DNA of 64,000 bases from Arthrinium phaeospermum (GCA_006503535.1 QYRS01000004.1:1178001-1242000), one strand, 5' to 3'. Shown: positions 11,364 through 23,400, counted from the first letter of the stretch. The notes: generated from the sequence alone by a model not told the origin. Made by a program: numbers and translations.

Positions 11364-12644
11364 ATGGCGGAATCTACAGCAGTTGGCCCCTTGCCCAGGG
11401 TGAATCGGCCAGTGCTATTAGTGAGTACGCTCCTGTTGATGAGGATCTCCAACAAACGATAATAGCTGTACTGACGGAAGCCATGTGCCATTCGGAGATC
11501 AGGCAGTGATGTGGACATTTTGTGGCATAGCGATCGCATTTGTTATGGCCCGACTGACGATTCGCTGGCGGTACCTCCATCGCTTCTTCTCCGACGACTA
11601 CCTGACGATAGCAGCCCTAATCATTCTCATCGTGAGCGACTGTCTTATGACCGTAGTTCTGCCAACTGGTCTGTTCTTTCTCTCAAATCATAGACTAGAT
11701 TTCATCTGACATGACATGTATCAGTGTACGAGATACTGCTGGTCAGCGCTGGGCGGGCAAAACCCAGTCCTCTGTTTGCCGCGAAGGTCTATTGGTTTCA
11801 GAACTGCCAATTTGTTTACACCTTTTTATTCTGGACAGGTTTATGGACCGTCAAAGCCGCATTCCTGGGGTTTTTCTATCGTTTGACCAACCAGCTATAT
11901 TACCCTCGATTAGTATGGCAGTTCATTGCTTCCATCACAGCCCTGTCATACGTTGGCTGCAGTAAGTCTCGACTAGGTAAACTTACAAGATGCGATACCT
12001 CCAGATAAATAATTAAAATGAAGTTGTATCATACCTGTTTGCGTGTTCTTCTGGGAACGGTAAGTATCGCATTCATACAGACACCTCTCAGAACACCCAT
12101 TATTGACTCTGCTAGGCGGTGTGCAGTGCCAATCATCAGAGGAGGGCACTCGGCTCACACTCATCAGCCTCAAGTATAGCACGGCAGTCGACATCTGTAC
12201 AGATGTTTTGAGTGAGTTCAGCTTTCTGAGATCCTCTGTCCATATAGAAGCATGCTATTAAGTCATGGCTAATTGAATGCCCTTCATATATGCTTAGTTA
12301 TGACGCTTCCGATCTCGCTTACGATTGGGCTGAACATGTCACAACCGCAGAAAGCCAGCTTAATCGCGGTTCTCTGTCTTGGCTGTATCATTGCAGTATT
12401 CGCCATTATCCGTGCTACATTCAATGGCTCCGATCAACGCACTCCTGAGCTATCTTGGCTCACATTGTGGACCAGTATCGAGTCTGGTGTGGCTGTTATT
12501 GTTGTTTGCCTGGCCAGTTTCAAAGTGCTGCTGTCGAGGCCGAAATGCAATGCCCCACGGGCAGAGTATTACGAGTTCGACACAATTGGCGGGTCGTCAA
12601 GAGGGAAGAGTCAACTGCAAGTGGTCAATAAGCTATCATCATAA
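11364..12644 (+). CDS. Rhodopsin-fold integral membrane protein (fungal, PTH11-related type)
   Basis: Six exons fit in frame: 11364-11420, 11503-11668, 11725-11961, 12024-12059, 12116-12211 and 12298-12644; 312 residues. The pattern is the fungal rhodopsin-like domain (PF20684): first helix 'AVMWTFCGIAIAFVMARL', then 'FFSDDYLTIAAL', 'VYWFQNCQFVYTFLFWTGLW', and the loop before helix six 'SLKYSTAVDICTDVLIMTLP', which is diagnostic and is rebuilt exactly across the exon 5/6 junction. About seven hydrophobic helices are expected. The cytosolic tail is short and polar. There is no CFEM domain, so it is not a full PTH11 receptor. Proteins of this group sit in the plasma membrane and may sense surfaces or ligands; most are uncharacterised. 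Exon 4 (36 nt) is the least certain junction (acceptor AAG). Confidence 0.75.
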
Positions 12645-13181
12645 CGATTGAAGGCCAAAGAAACTGGAAAGAGCCATGAAGGAGCAGAAGCGGGTCAGCA
12701 GCAGCTACCAAATGTTCACTAGATGAATCTTCTCGAATCAATGTCAACAATTGCCGGTTAATGCTCATGAGAAGGTAGAGGGCTCTGTCAATTCTGTCCA
12801 CGCATTTGTTTCAATTGATGACTTTGTAGTTACTTCCAGCACTCTGAAGGGTTATATCGGAATCACAAGTATCATATGCTCCCACCCAACCACTGACGCA
12901 GAGGAACACACTCATCAATGGTTCATCCGATAGAAAACCCGTACCTACCTTGGTGACAAGTACGAAATTCGGATCTGGACTCCGTGGACCATTCAATACA
13001 TCAATCAATCATATTATCATCTGCGACCGTCCAGCCTACCTACTTACTATTTACTGAACATCCACTTCACCACACAGATCCCACCTGATCAACTCTTGTT
13101 TTGCCTTCAACGCCTCAAGATCCTCATTTCCTACCTGCAAACCCACCTACATCGACGGTTCATCATACTCCAGGTTTCAAC
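12645..13181. other. Intergenic region
   Basis: No supported gene. The last 150 bases are CT- and CA-rich, as is common in fungal promoters and leaders just before a start codon. Confidence 0.45.
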
Positions 13182-13709
13182 ATGAGCGGCGAGCGAGCCG
13201 ACCAATTCCTGCAGCGAATCAAAAGCGAGCAGAACAATGCGGCTTCCGGCTCAGGTGAAGCTGGGGGAAGCACGGCGGGTAACAAAGACCTGGGCGGCAA
13301 CAATGACAATGGAGACAACAATGGCGACAACAATGGCGACAACAATGGCGACGATGTCATCACAATCAAGTTCAAAGACAGCGCACGATACCAGAACGAG
13401 ACACCGTGGAAGGTGAAGCGAACAGACAACCTGTGGACGCATCTCCAGAATTATGCCCACTCCATCAAAGCGATCAATGTTCCCTTCCCGGGCCCCTTGC
13501 GTTTCGTCACCTTTGATGGCGAAGCAATCAACAAAGAGCATACACCAGCATCGGTAAGATTTCCATGAACTTCACAGCCATATCATGCCATGGATATTCT
13601 GAAGATTGCTGACCCATAACGCGGCTTGTAGCTTGACATGGAGGATGGTGATGTTGTTGACATGATGCACGAGCAGATAGGTGGAAAGCCGTGCCTTGCC
13701 CCGATCTGA
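13182..13709 (+). CDS. Divergent SUMO-like protein
   Basis: Exons 13182-13553 and 13632-13709 meet at a phase-0 intron (GTAAGA donor, TAG acceptor); 149 residues. The C-terminal 90 residues have the ubiquitin-like Rad60-SLD/SUMO fold (PF11976): 'DVITIKFKDS', 'KVKRTDNLWTHLQNY', 'LRFVTFDGEAI', then across the splice 'TPASLDMEDGDVVDMM' and 'HEQIGG'. The last part closely parallels the LDMED...EQIGG ending of yeast Smt3. After the Gly-Gly come seven residues, KPCLAPI, so a Ulp-type protease would have to mature it before conjugation. The N-terminal 60 residues are disordered, with a tandem Asn-Gly-Asp repeat and an I-K-S-E sequence at residues 13-16 that fits the sumoylation consensus. It is more divergent than a canonical fungal SUMO; whether it is the only SUMO or a paralogue cannot be told here. 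Confidence 0.8.
13311..13352 (+). repeat. Tandem GACAACAATGGC-type repeat in the SUMO-like gene
   Basis: A 12-base unit repeated about three times inside the coding sequence, encoding Gly-Asp-Asn-Asn. Length is a multiple of three, so copy changes would keep frame. Confidence 0.7.
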
Positions 13710-14364
13710 TCCCTCAGGCTTTTCCCCTCGGGTGTCATTCACAATCAAGTCTGGAAGGTCATCACAAGGTTACGGGTGTCTAATAGAGCTATGCGCTTCG
13801 ATACTGGAAGGTATTTACTGGACGCCTTGATCAGTTGACTGCACTTCAATCCTGTTTCGCCAAATGTATTCGGTGACTCCATTAGGCATGTGTGGAAGCA
13901 TTATGATGTCTTGATATGGTGAACGCGCCTTTGAGAGGCAGTCTTACTCAACTTCGTTTTTGCCTGTCTCTCGTCTAGACCAATAATAACATAATAAGAG
14001 ATGAGTAGGCTATCCCGAAGTCTCCATTGTTATCGGGCTTTTATCATGTTCTAGACAGTATTTCGGTAGTGGAAAATAGTCCACACGATCGTACTGTTTA
14101 GCTACACGATCTGAGATGCTTTTTCCATGACAAAGAGACCGGTGCCTCAAGGACAAAGATGGTGACAATGCCGGATACTGCCGTTGTTATAAAACAATAC
14201 TGTCGTTCTTTCTGGGCTCCCAGGTATATATTGTACATGGAGCACGCCCCCTTTGGATAGAGCAAGCAATAGTAAGCATCACCGAGCTATCCTTTGCATC
14301 GACATCTATCTGCAACAACGAAACGCCAACCACAACAACAAGGTAAGGGCTCCCCCCTGACACA
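13710..14364. other. Intergenic region with a possible TATA box
   Basis: No gene seen. TATAAA occurs at 14188-14193 on the plus strand, 177 bases before the first ATG of the RING gene, and could be its core promoter. Confidence 0.4.
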
Positions 14365-15423
14365 ATGGTGTACGACAGAGTTCTGATTGGAAAGAACGGC
14401 AGCATCCTTGGTAAGATAAAATACAAGGAATCTGAACCTATCAAAATGAGCGAGAGGTCCCAAAGCCCAGATACCATTCTGGAGTTCGACCGAAGAGCGA
14501 CATACCTGGCTCAGTTCCGGACAGTGGCGGTCTCGAGTCGTCCTTCTTCGCCCGCCGAGAGTAACGACTCCCAAGAAAGGCCCGTCATGTCGGAGGTCAT
14601 TGCCGGTTATCGCGACAGGGCACAGTCTCGCCGACCTGCTAGATCTTCGCCGTCGTCGTCGGCCACGAGGACGACGAGTGAGCGCCGATCAGGGCGTAAC
14701 AGCTCCAGATCGAGCGCCGAGGCCTGCTGTCGCCCCCATCTCGAGGACCAGCACGGCTTCTCATCTTCGCCGCCAAGCAGCAGCTCCACGATGCGCCGGG
14801 CGGTCCAGAGTCTGCTCAGAAAGGACGGCCGCCGCCGCCAGCAGTACGCTGAGGAGGAATCCTACGTGCCCTCTCCGAAGATCACCTTCCTGATTGACCA
14901 GCCCAAGCTGACCTGCATGATCTGCCAGGCCACCACCCTCAAGCTAGTCTCCGAAGACGACGCGCCCCAGCCGGGCGACTTCGACTACGACGAGTCGGAG
15001 GACACGACTCCCGCGATCCTACCTTGCGCGCACGTCGCCTGCACCTCGTGCATGACGGCCTGGCTCGCCGAGCACGACGGCTGCCCCTTCTGCCGCGTCG
15101 CGCACCGCCGCCCCGGCTGCGGCCACCGCGTCGGCCCCCGCCCGCTGACGCACGCCACCATCGCGTCCCTGCCCGCGACCCTGCCCGAGGGCGGCCGGGT
15201 CGCGGCCGACTGCGACCCCTGCTCGGCGAAGAGGCGCGAGCGCCGCGCCCGCGACAAGATGAATGGGCTCGCGGAGCGCTACGTCCGGGCGCGCGAGGAG
15301 GCGGAGCAGCGGCCCGAGAGCGGGCAGGCGCAGCTCGCGCTCAAGACAGCCAAGAAGGCGTTTGAGCGCTGCGGGCTCGATGTTGGATACGAGGAGGTCA
15401 TGGCGGAGCACACGGCATGGTGA
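14365..15423 (+). CDS. RING-finger protein, probable E3 ubiquitin ligase
   Basis: A single open frame of 352 residues; a second good start lies at 14446 (MSERSQ...), and the 27 residues before it have no family support. A Ser/Arg-rich disordered N-terminal half ('RRPARSSPSSSATRTT') precedes a C3HC4-type RING: 'CMIC' at about residue 191, a 30-residue acidic insert, 'LPCAHVACTSCM', 'CPFC'. After it come further Cys/His ('RRPGCGHRV', 'CDPCSAKRRERR') and a basic helical tail. RING domains recruit E2 enzymes for ubiquitin transfer; this long acidic loop between the first and second zinc ligand pairs is unusual. No membrane segment. Target unknown. Confidence 0.78.
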   Translation: MVYDRVLIGKNGSILGKIKYKESEPIKMSERSQSPDTILEFDRRATYLAQFRTVAVSSRPSSPAESNDSQERPVMSEVIAGYRDRAQSRRPARSSPSSSATRTTSERRSGRNSSRSSAEACCRPHLEDQHGFSSSPPSSSSTMRRAVQSLLRKDGRRRQQYAEEESYVPSPKITFLIDQPKLTCMICQATTLKLVSEDDAPQPGDFDYDESEDTTPAILPCAHVACTSCMTAWLAEHDGCPFCRVAHRRPGCGHRVGPRPLTHATIASLPATLPEGGRVAADCDPCSAKRRERRARDKMNGLAERYVRAREEAEQRPESGQAQLALKTAKKAFERCGLDVGYEEVMAEHTAW

Positions 15424-16183
15424 GTGTGCCATTTGTTCTTGTCCTTTCACTTTTCCCTTCTGTTCTTTTTCCCTATCTGTTGTAATACTTCGGTATTTGC
15501 TATTTCGCTACCATCTGGTTTGTTATCTACCATAGCGTGCGAGTTCTGCTCTTGGAGGTCAGACATCTCCAGTGGGTGGGTGTTAACCCCACTGCCCTGA
15601 GCGTTCTGGGAAACGGCGTAGACTGGAGTTGGAATATGTTTTGTCTTGTTTTGAATTGTTGATACCCGCCGCAGAGGTAAGTACTTACTGAGCGGCTGCT
15701 TCTAAGCTTGCGTTAATACATGATGTTTTGACATGCTCTTTGAACCCGGCTTTTGGGGGTTGGAGTTGAACATCCTCAAAAGTGACCGACGAACCCTCAT
15801 CGTGATTCCGCCCTTCTCATTTCGGCTTTAACAGATCTTCATCACTGGTAGACACTGATTTCTTGGCATTTCGTCAGTGATGGCCGACTTGAGTGACTCC
15901 ATTTCGGCAATCATCTACCGAAAGGGTCGATGCGGGGAAGAAGGACGGGTAGATGAAAATCAAGATAGAGCCCCCCTGGCCCAATTGGAGAATGCATACC
16001 TCGTCTATGTAGTTCTGCTAACAATATCGGTAGTATGGATATTCCCGATGGGGATCGTTTTGCGATTTCCCCTTTCATCAACGTCCAGTTGGCCCCTCTT
16101 AAGTCACCTCCTCCCCACGTCACAATGTAACTGGCAACCTTCACTATCGGAACTCTCTCCGCTCTCTTGGAATTACCGTAACC
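15424..16183. other. Intergenic region
   Basis: Open frames occur upstream of the transporter but lack family signals or a compatible splice. Probably 3' flank of the RING gene and the transporter promoter. Confidence 0.45.
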
Positions 16184-17938
16184 ATGGCGGCAAAGATGCG
16201 CATCACCAAACTACCGGACACGTCCCTCTGGGCGAACCGGCGCTGCCTGCTCATCTGCATCGTCGTGTCGCTGGCCAACATGCAGTACGGCCTGGACTCG
16301 GCCATCGTCGGCAGCCTGCAGGCGATGCCGGGGTTCCTCAAGGTGTTCGGGTACGCGGACCCGTCGGCGGTCGCGACCAAGGGGTACGCCATCGGCGGCA
16401 CGTTCCAGCGGCTCATCGGGTCGCTCTTGACCCTGGGCGCGTTCCTGTCGTCGCTGTGCGCGGGCGCCTTCGCCCACTACTGGGGCCGCCGGTCCGCGCT
16501 CTGGGCCGCCTGCGCCCTCAATGCCGTCGCCTGCGTCATCCAGGTCGCGTCGAGCGACAAGGCCGCGGTCTATGTGGGACGGCTGGCGTTAGGGATTGCG
16601 AACGGGTTTCTCGTCACCTTTTCGAACATCTACACGGCCGAGGTTGCGCCATTTCAGCTGAGGGCGGTGTTCGTCGCGCTGTTCTCCGGTGAGTCTATTT
16701 GTCCAGAGTTCGGAAAGCCGTCATCGCTGATTATTGACGTATGCGCAGAATGGGTCAACATTGGAAGTATCATTGGCGCAGCGGTCGCGAATGCCACAAA
16801 GAGCAGACTGGACAAGGGCTCCTACCAGATCCCACTGGGAACATTGTTCATTGTCCCTGTCTTTCTTACCATCGGCCTGTTCTTTGTGCCGGAGTCGCCG
16901 AGGTATCTCGTCTACAAGGGAGATCTGAAAGGCGGGAGAGCATCCCTCGAGGCGCTCAGGGGCCACTCCTTGGAGCCGGAAGAGTTGGAGCTCGAATGGG
17001 CGGAGATGGTGGAGGGAATAGAGGAGGAAAAGAGGATCGCGCACACGATTGGACCGTTGGATATGTTTCGGGGATCTGATCTCCGACGGACGCTCCTCTG
17101 CCACGGCATCCTCGCCACACAGAGCGGTTCGGGCGCCTGGTTCATGATCAGCTACGCGACCTACTTCATGATCGTGGCGGGCCTGACGGTGGAGGAGGCC
17201 TTCAAGTTCTCCGTCATGAACACGTGCCTGGGCTTCGTCGGCGTCAACGTGGGCATCTTCGCGATGCGGCACCTGTGCGGCCGCCGGACCATCCTCATGT
17301 TCGGCGCCGTGGTGCAGGCCCTGTCCATGCTCGGGATGGCGGTGGGGCCCACGACGGCCATGGCGCAGGGGAACCGCGAGGCGGTCCGCGGCAGCGTCAT
17401 CGCCTTCACGGGCCTCTTCATGTTCACCTACAACGCCTTCGGCGGCAACGCGTCCTATCCCACCGCTACGGAAATGGTAAGCACGCGGCTGCGCGCCTGG
17501 ACCGTCGGGTCGGCCACCTCGCTGGGGTATTTGCTGGCCTGGTTGACGGGCTTCTGCTCACCTTACTTCATCAACCCCGAAAATTTGAATTGGGTAAGCC
17601 TTTTCTCTTACAGCCCAGCCCATATGACGATATGTCATCTGCCGCCGATCCCCAACTGACCTGACACTTTGCTTGTACAATACTAGGGGGCGAAGTATGC
17701 TTACATCTGGGCCGGGACCAACCTTTTGTGTCTCGGGTTCTTCTACCTCTGCGTTCCGGAGACGAAGAATAGGACGTTGGAGGAAATCGACGAGCTCTTT
17801 GCCAATGGGGTCTCAGTACGGGAGTTCAAGAAGTATGAGACCACAATACTGGACAAGGCGATGAGGGTCGTCCAAGAGCAGCACAAGTCCGAGGGTGTGA
17901 TGACGGAGCATGTGGACAATACTGCATCGAAGAACTGA
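16184..17938 (+). CDS. MFS sugar transporter
   Basis: Exons 16184-16688, 16749-17593 and 17687-17938, all GT-AG and in frame; 533 residues. Sugar-porter family (PF00083) marks: 'MQYGLDSAIVGSLQAMPGF' in helix 1, 'HYWGRRSALW' in loop 2-3, 'GRLALGIANGF', 'VPESPRYLVYKG' after helix 6, 'CGRRTILMFG' in loop 8-9, and 'VPETKNRTLEEIDELF' at the end of helix 12. Twelve helices are expected, with the long cytosolic loop between 6 and 7. Members carry hexoses, disaccharides, quinate and similar compounds by proton symport at the plasma membrane; the substrate cannot be fixed from sequence. It lies about 2.5 kb from the PKS on the same strand, but this family is not specifically tied to polyketide export, so cluster membership is doubtful. 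Confidence 0.88.
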
Positions 17939-18344
17939 TCATCGTCGGCGCAGGATTCGAGGCCGAGCCTGGTGCAGCACACGGCGAACGCGACCGGCTA
18001 GCTTGTAATATTAGCACCCCTTTTTTTAGTCTTCGAACCTGCTAGGATGGTGCATGAGTTCACCAACAACCCCTTTTGTGGCCGCATATGAAATTGTGGA
18101 CTACCCTCAATTTGAAACATGTCACCGATTGGGGTATTCCATGTCATCGTTCTTCACAAGGGATGTTGCACTGTCTGTGTATCATATACGCACATAGGGA
18201 AATAGATGAATGGGCAGTGCAGTGCCTGTAATCAAATCTCGAGAAGGCCCAGCGCAATCGTGTCATGGACCTTGCGCCGTTCAGATCGGCCTCAGTGGCC
18301 CTGCTTATTGCCGAAGCTGACCATTAATCTCACAGTGCTGGCGT
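17939..18344. other. Intergenic region
   Basis: Between the transporter 3' end and the methyltransferase remnant. No supported gene. Confidence 0.4.
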
Positions 18345-19660
18345 CTCCCGTTTCAAATATCGCTGGAAGGCGCCGCAAGTGGTGTTTGCGGAAAGCCCCT
18401 TGAGCCCCGCCACGGCCTTGAAAATGACCAAGACCTTCTCATCGGCCCAACTGTGTGATAACTGGTACATCAAATAGAATATCGCATCTTTCCAGTCTGC
18501 GGCTTGAAGCAACTGGCCCTCTCGAAACTGATGCGGTCGCGTAGTTTCCTTCTGGACCTCGAATTTCAGGTGGGGGAGGCAGCTTAAAAGGTGGGTAGCG
18601 AGATCAGCCGCCCGTGCACCCCAAGGGCTTACGTCAAAGGTTCAATCTCCAACTGGCAGAGGCAAACCAAACACTTGAGAAGCAAAAGTCTGTCCTTCTT
18701 TCCCTTCTCAAAAGAAAAGTGATCGCCTGCCTGAGCAAGAATTGATGATTGCCACATGGCCACTGCCGCCGCCAGATTGTCCACGACCGTACCGTCGAGG
18801 TCGGTCTGCCCAAGGGGCCCAAGGGGAAATTGCCAGACAACTCGACAACGCCTTTTTCTCCACAGTTCGCTGGCATTAGTCATACTGTACACATCATGAC
18901 TGGCGGTGTAGAGAACACATAACGCACACTTTTCCCGCCAACCAGCCATCGCCTTTGTCAACCCGACCGGCGTGGTCGGAATACTTGGCATGATACTGGA
19001 AAATGGCCAACTCCGTGCCTTGCAAGGGAAGGTCGAGTGGATGCTTTCAGACCTGCCCGGGCGCGTTCGCAGAGGGCTCCGCTCGTCTCCACGGCCGCCC
19101 TGACCATCTCATCGAACCTGTGCCTGATCAGTGATGAACACGATCAGCTGCTCCGCTGTCTGTCCAGATCCAGTGCTATGTATGGTATGGATGCCCCCAC
19201 AAAGCACAATGCACCAGGCGCTTGAAGAACCCACGAGTATTGACCGCACCTCTTCGACGATGAGAGCAAACGCGGAGGCGTCGTGGGACAAGAAGCCGCG
19301 CCTGCGCTCCGCGAAGAAGCGACGTGTGATCGGAGTTTCCATTGATGCATCCAGTTCGATCCTCATCGAATCTGGATTGCTTGTTCAGCTCTTCAACTGT
19401 GATCTCGCATTCGTCCGCAATGCGCCACTTCGAAAACGGCACGCTCGTAGCTACGCGTAGGATAGTGGCGATAGAATAGACCCGGTCCATCGACAAGGTG
19501 CCGCGTGCCCTCGGGGGCTTCTCTTATACTCCTTTGGAGCTGTGGCTCTTCTGATGTGCTTCGTCGGAGCGACGGGTTCGGTGGGAAAGGTAGGTGTCGG
19601 AGGTACTTGGCGATCAAAGGTCTTTGCCTTCTTCATGATCCTCAGCCATGGCAAGTATAG
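18345..19660 (-). pseudogene. Eroded O-methyltransferase-like (possibly AflS-type) gene
   Basis: Four blocks in different minus-strand frames, in the right order, resemble a fungal class-I-type O-methyltransferase. Near 19490-19380 is a winged-helix-like segment ('DRVYSIATILRVATSVPF', 'WRIADECEITVEEL'). Near 19340-19230, one frame over, is 'RRFFAERRRGFLSHDASAFA', the usual end of the dimerisation/winged region. Near 19015-18960 is 'LAIFQYHAKYSDHAGR', like the helix after the substrate loop. Near 18580-18345 are 'LPHLKFEVQKE' and 'DAIFYLMYQLSHSWADEK', like the post-Rossmann strand and the H-x-W-x-D catalytic helix; a stop follows soon after, so the C-terminus is missing. The frame changes cannot all be explained by good introns, and the glycine-rich SAM motif is not clean. 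Best read as a pseudogene beside the PKS. AflS/AflJ-like co-regulators share this fold, so a former regulatory role is possible. Confidence 0.45.
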
Positions 19661-20437
19661 AAGCGTTCTCTGCAGTCAGAAGACATGGCTGGGAGCACAT
19701 GTGTGTCTCTAACCGCTTCGACACATCGTCAACTCAGCTGGTCTGAGGCCTGACTAAACAAGACAGGAAGGAAGCACGCCAGACCCGCGGGCTTCCAAGA
19801 CTTATATCTGATATACGAACAGCGATTACCCCTCAATCCGGAGACGGACTACCCATCCGAGGAAGGTTGGACCTGCATTTCGCCCATATTATTCACGCGG
19901 AAATCGGATGTCGCTCGCATCTCTCTCTCACATGAGTTTGGGTAGAGCTTTGGCGGTGGGCCGCGATGCAGCAGCGCAGTGCCACGTTGGTCGAACAAAT
20001 GTAGGTACTAGTTGTTTGTTACCGCCGCGATTGGTCGTCAATGGGCCTTTGCGGGCCGGCAGATGCGTGTGATTGACCGAAGCATTCAGGGCCCCGGCCG
20101 GCAAACCCGCAACTAGACCCGCTCAGGCTAGTCGGCAGGCGAATTGCCGCATAGAGCGCCTAAGGGATCATGCATCTCGCCCGACTAGTGAGACGACGAA
20201 ATACGACGATAACCAAGCGTCGCTGGGATCCAGTCTTAGAGAAGACGTACAGTGGGAACGGTGAAGAGGAAGAGGGGCGAACATGATAGAAAATGGTCAG
20301 TGCCCTCGTGATCGCAGCGATCCGCATTTTCTGTCAGCTAGGTATATTATCTTTGAGTCGGCATCCTTCACAAGCCTGGGAAGCCCTCAAGAACTAGCAC
20401 TTTCAAAAGGACATATCACTCTCCATCATAGGCGGAT
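19661..20437. other. Intergenic region upstream of the PKS
   Basis: Holds the PKS promoter. A weak TATA-like element (GGTATATTAT) lies near 20340, about 95 bases before the PKS start. No coding exon recognised. Confidence 0.4.
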
Positions 20438-23400
20438 ATGGACTCAGCACCGGACCTCGACGGACAACATGAGCCGGTCTCGATTGTCGGAATGGGTAAG
20501 CCTCAACCTGACTCACAGCAATGGGAGAGATACACTGACATGGCCGACAGGGTGCCGCTGGGCCGGTGGGGTGAGCAGTCCGACTGGGCTATGGGAGCTT
20601 TTGAGAAACAACAGAGACGGCTGGCGAGAGTTCGATGAGCCCCGATTTTCCGCCAAGGGATTCCATCACCCGAATCAGGACCGCCCGGGTTCGTTGCGCA
20701 CGCGGGGAGGCTTCCTCGTGAAGGAAGATGCGCGCCTATTCGATAATGCTTTCTTTGGCATTGCCGACCGCGAAGTGGAAACCATGGATCCATCGCAGCG
20801 GAAGCTTCTCGAGGTCGTTTACGAAGCGTTTGAGAATGGAGGCGAGACTTGGGAGAGCATCTCGAACTCCCGCACCGGTGTCTACGTTGGCAACTTTGCC
20901 CTCGACCACATACTAATCCAAGCCCGGGACTGGGATAGCCCCAAGTCGCACGCCGCGACGGGAGCAGACACCAGTTTCCTGGCCAATCGAATCAGTCACA
21001 TATTCAACCTTCATGGCCCAAGGTGAGTGCTCGGCCATGCTGTGGTGTGGTGTGCACTCCAGAGGTATCAGTTGCTCACACAGATTAACAGTTTGGCTAT
21101 AAATACAGCGTGTTCCTCGTCGATGTACGCTCTGCACATGGCCGTCAGCGCGATTCGCAACGGTGACTGCGATGGAGCGATAGTTGCCGCGGCCAACTGG
21201 ATCGCCGACCCCAGCATGCAATTCGTGCTGGACAAGCTTGGTGCGCTATCGCCGACGTCTCGATGTCATACCTTTGACGCCTCTGCCGATGGATATGCAC
21301 GCGGTGAAGGTTTCGCTGCTATCTATCTGAAAAAGTCGTCCATTGCAATCTTGGAGCAGCTCCCGATACGAGCCATGATCCGAGGCACCGCCATCAACGC
21401 CAATGGAAGGACTGGAGGGGGTATCACATGGTCAAGTACCACAAGCCAGGAAGATGTCATGCGGAAGGCATACGAGAACGCGGGGAATCTTCCTTTCTCC
21501 GACACCACCTTCTTTGAGTGCCACGGAACTGGTTCCCAAGCGGGTGACACGATGGAAGTCGAGGCGATTGGCAATGTCTTCGCATCATCTAGGCCGAATA
21601 CTCGCAAAGACCGCCTCCTGATTGGTTCCGTCAAGCCGAACCTAGGACATACCGAAGGGGCGAGCGCCCTTGCTTCTATCATGAAGGTGGTGCTATCGCT
21701 TGAGGCTGGGGAAGTTCCGCCGACTTTCGGGGTGAGGAATCTGAATCCGAACATCGACTTCGCCAAAGCCAGAGTGGAAGTCGTCCGAGATGGTACCGTA
21801 AAATGGCCCGAGGGCAAGCTTCGTCGGGCGAGCATCAATTCTTTTGGCTTTGGAGGTGCCAACGGGCACTGTGTCATTGATCACGTCAATGTGGTGCTGC
21901 CTGGATATACGAAACCTGGTATCATGGTACGTCCCGTGGCTGACGAGAGCACAACCCATGGCTCAACCAACACCAACGGCACATCCAACGGACCAACCAA
22001 TTTCACAGCCAAATCTACAGTCAACCTCACAGCCAAGTCTACAGTCAACCTTCCAGCCACTACCGCCAATGGCAACGCAAACCGCAAATCCAGTGACCTG
22101 CCCAATGTTGGTGACGCAAATGGTCCTCCCACCTTGAATCGATCTAAAACTGTTGGACTGCAAGGCCTCGCATCCCATAGCCGCACTAACAAGCGCAAGT
22201 CAAGGGCTCTCTCTAACGGCCCCAAGAGGAATGGCTCGATGGATTGGGTCACTTCGAAGCTTGGCTCGATGTTCCATAACTCGAACGGCGCTCGAGCCAA
22301 TGGTCAGTCCCCCGTTGGGATGCCTCCCAATGGGTCACCTGTGAATGGAAACAGCGTTATTCCATCAACCGCGGGTGCCGCTCGCCATGGGTCCGGGCCG
22401 CAAAGGATAATGAAGGCCGACTCGATTACTCGCCAACTGGTCGTGCTACCCTTCTCAGCCCACAATGCATCGTCCCTCAGGCTGAACATCGCCGCCCTAT
22501 CCGCAGTCAGCAACCGGTGGCCGTTGGCAGACGTTGCCTATACCCTAGGATGCAAGCGCTCACGACTCCAGCAACGGACCTTCCGCATCGTGGACCAGGA
22601 CGACGTCGTGTCAGGTCTCGCTCTCGAGCAACGCAACTTTACCAGCCCGGTGCACACCAGCAGCCTCGCGTACGTCTTCACAGGACTGGGCAACCAGTGG
22701 CACACTATGGGCGCCGAACTTTTCGATTACGCCACGTTCCGTGCGACGATATCGTACCTCGACCAGGTCTTGGATGCCCATCCTGGTCGGCCTGTATGGA
22801 GGATCGCGACGGTCCTTGCCGGTCAGTTCGAGCCCGACCTAATTCAGTCTCCGTCAGTATCGCAAGTCATCTGCACAGCTGTTCAGATCGGACTCGTGGA
22901 TCTCTTGGCTTCTTGGGGCATTCGGCCGTCGGCTGTCGTTGGACACTCCTCGGGCGAGATAGCGGCGGCTTACGCATCAGGAAGAATCACGGCCGCCGAG
23001 TCCATCGCGGCCGCCTACTTCCGTGGACATGTTGTCGCCTCAATGAACCAAAAGAAGGGCGCCATGCTGGATGTGGGCCTAGGAGCCGATAGAGTCGCCC
23101 CTTATTTGGAAGAGTGGAAGGAGCAGGTCCAGACCGCGGCTCTCAACTCCCCGGGAAGCGTCACTCTCTCCGGCGACGAAGATGCCATCACTGAAATCTC
23201 CACCAGGCTGACACAAGATGGCGTGTTCAATCGCGTTCTGCGCACAGGCGGCCACGCCTACAACTGCCGCCACATGAAGGCGCTTGGGAACGACTACAGT
23301 GCTATGCTTCTCGACGGCATCGATCACATCCGAAAACACGGATTCCTCAACCCCGCGAAACGTTTGCGAGCTGTCTCATGGGTATCATCCGTCACGCCGC

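Noticed and set aside
13311..13352. CRISPR-like direct repeats
   Set aside because: It is a 12-base coding repeat in a eukaryotic gene with no spacers.
15877..16692. Open frame overlapping the start of the sugar transporter in another frame
   Set aside because: The translated sequence is compositional shadow of the transporter's GC-rich codons; the transporter frame has all family motifs.
20283..21026. PKS starting at 20283 in the frame of its second exon
   Set aside because: Sequence before the KS in that frame has no family match, while a start at 20438 with a short intron gives the standard EPVSIVGMG-CRW opening.
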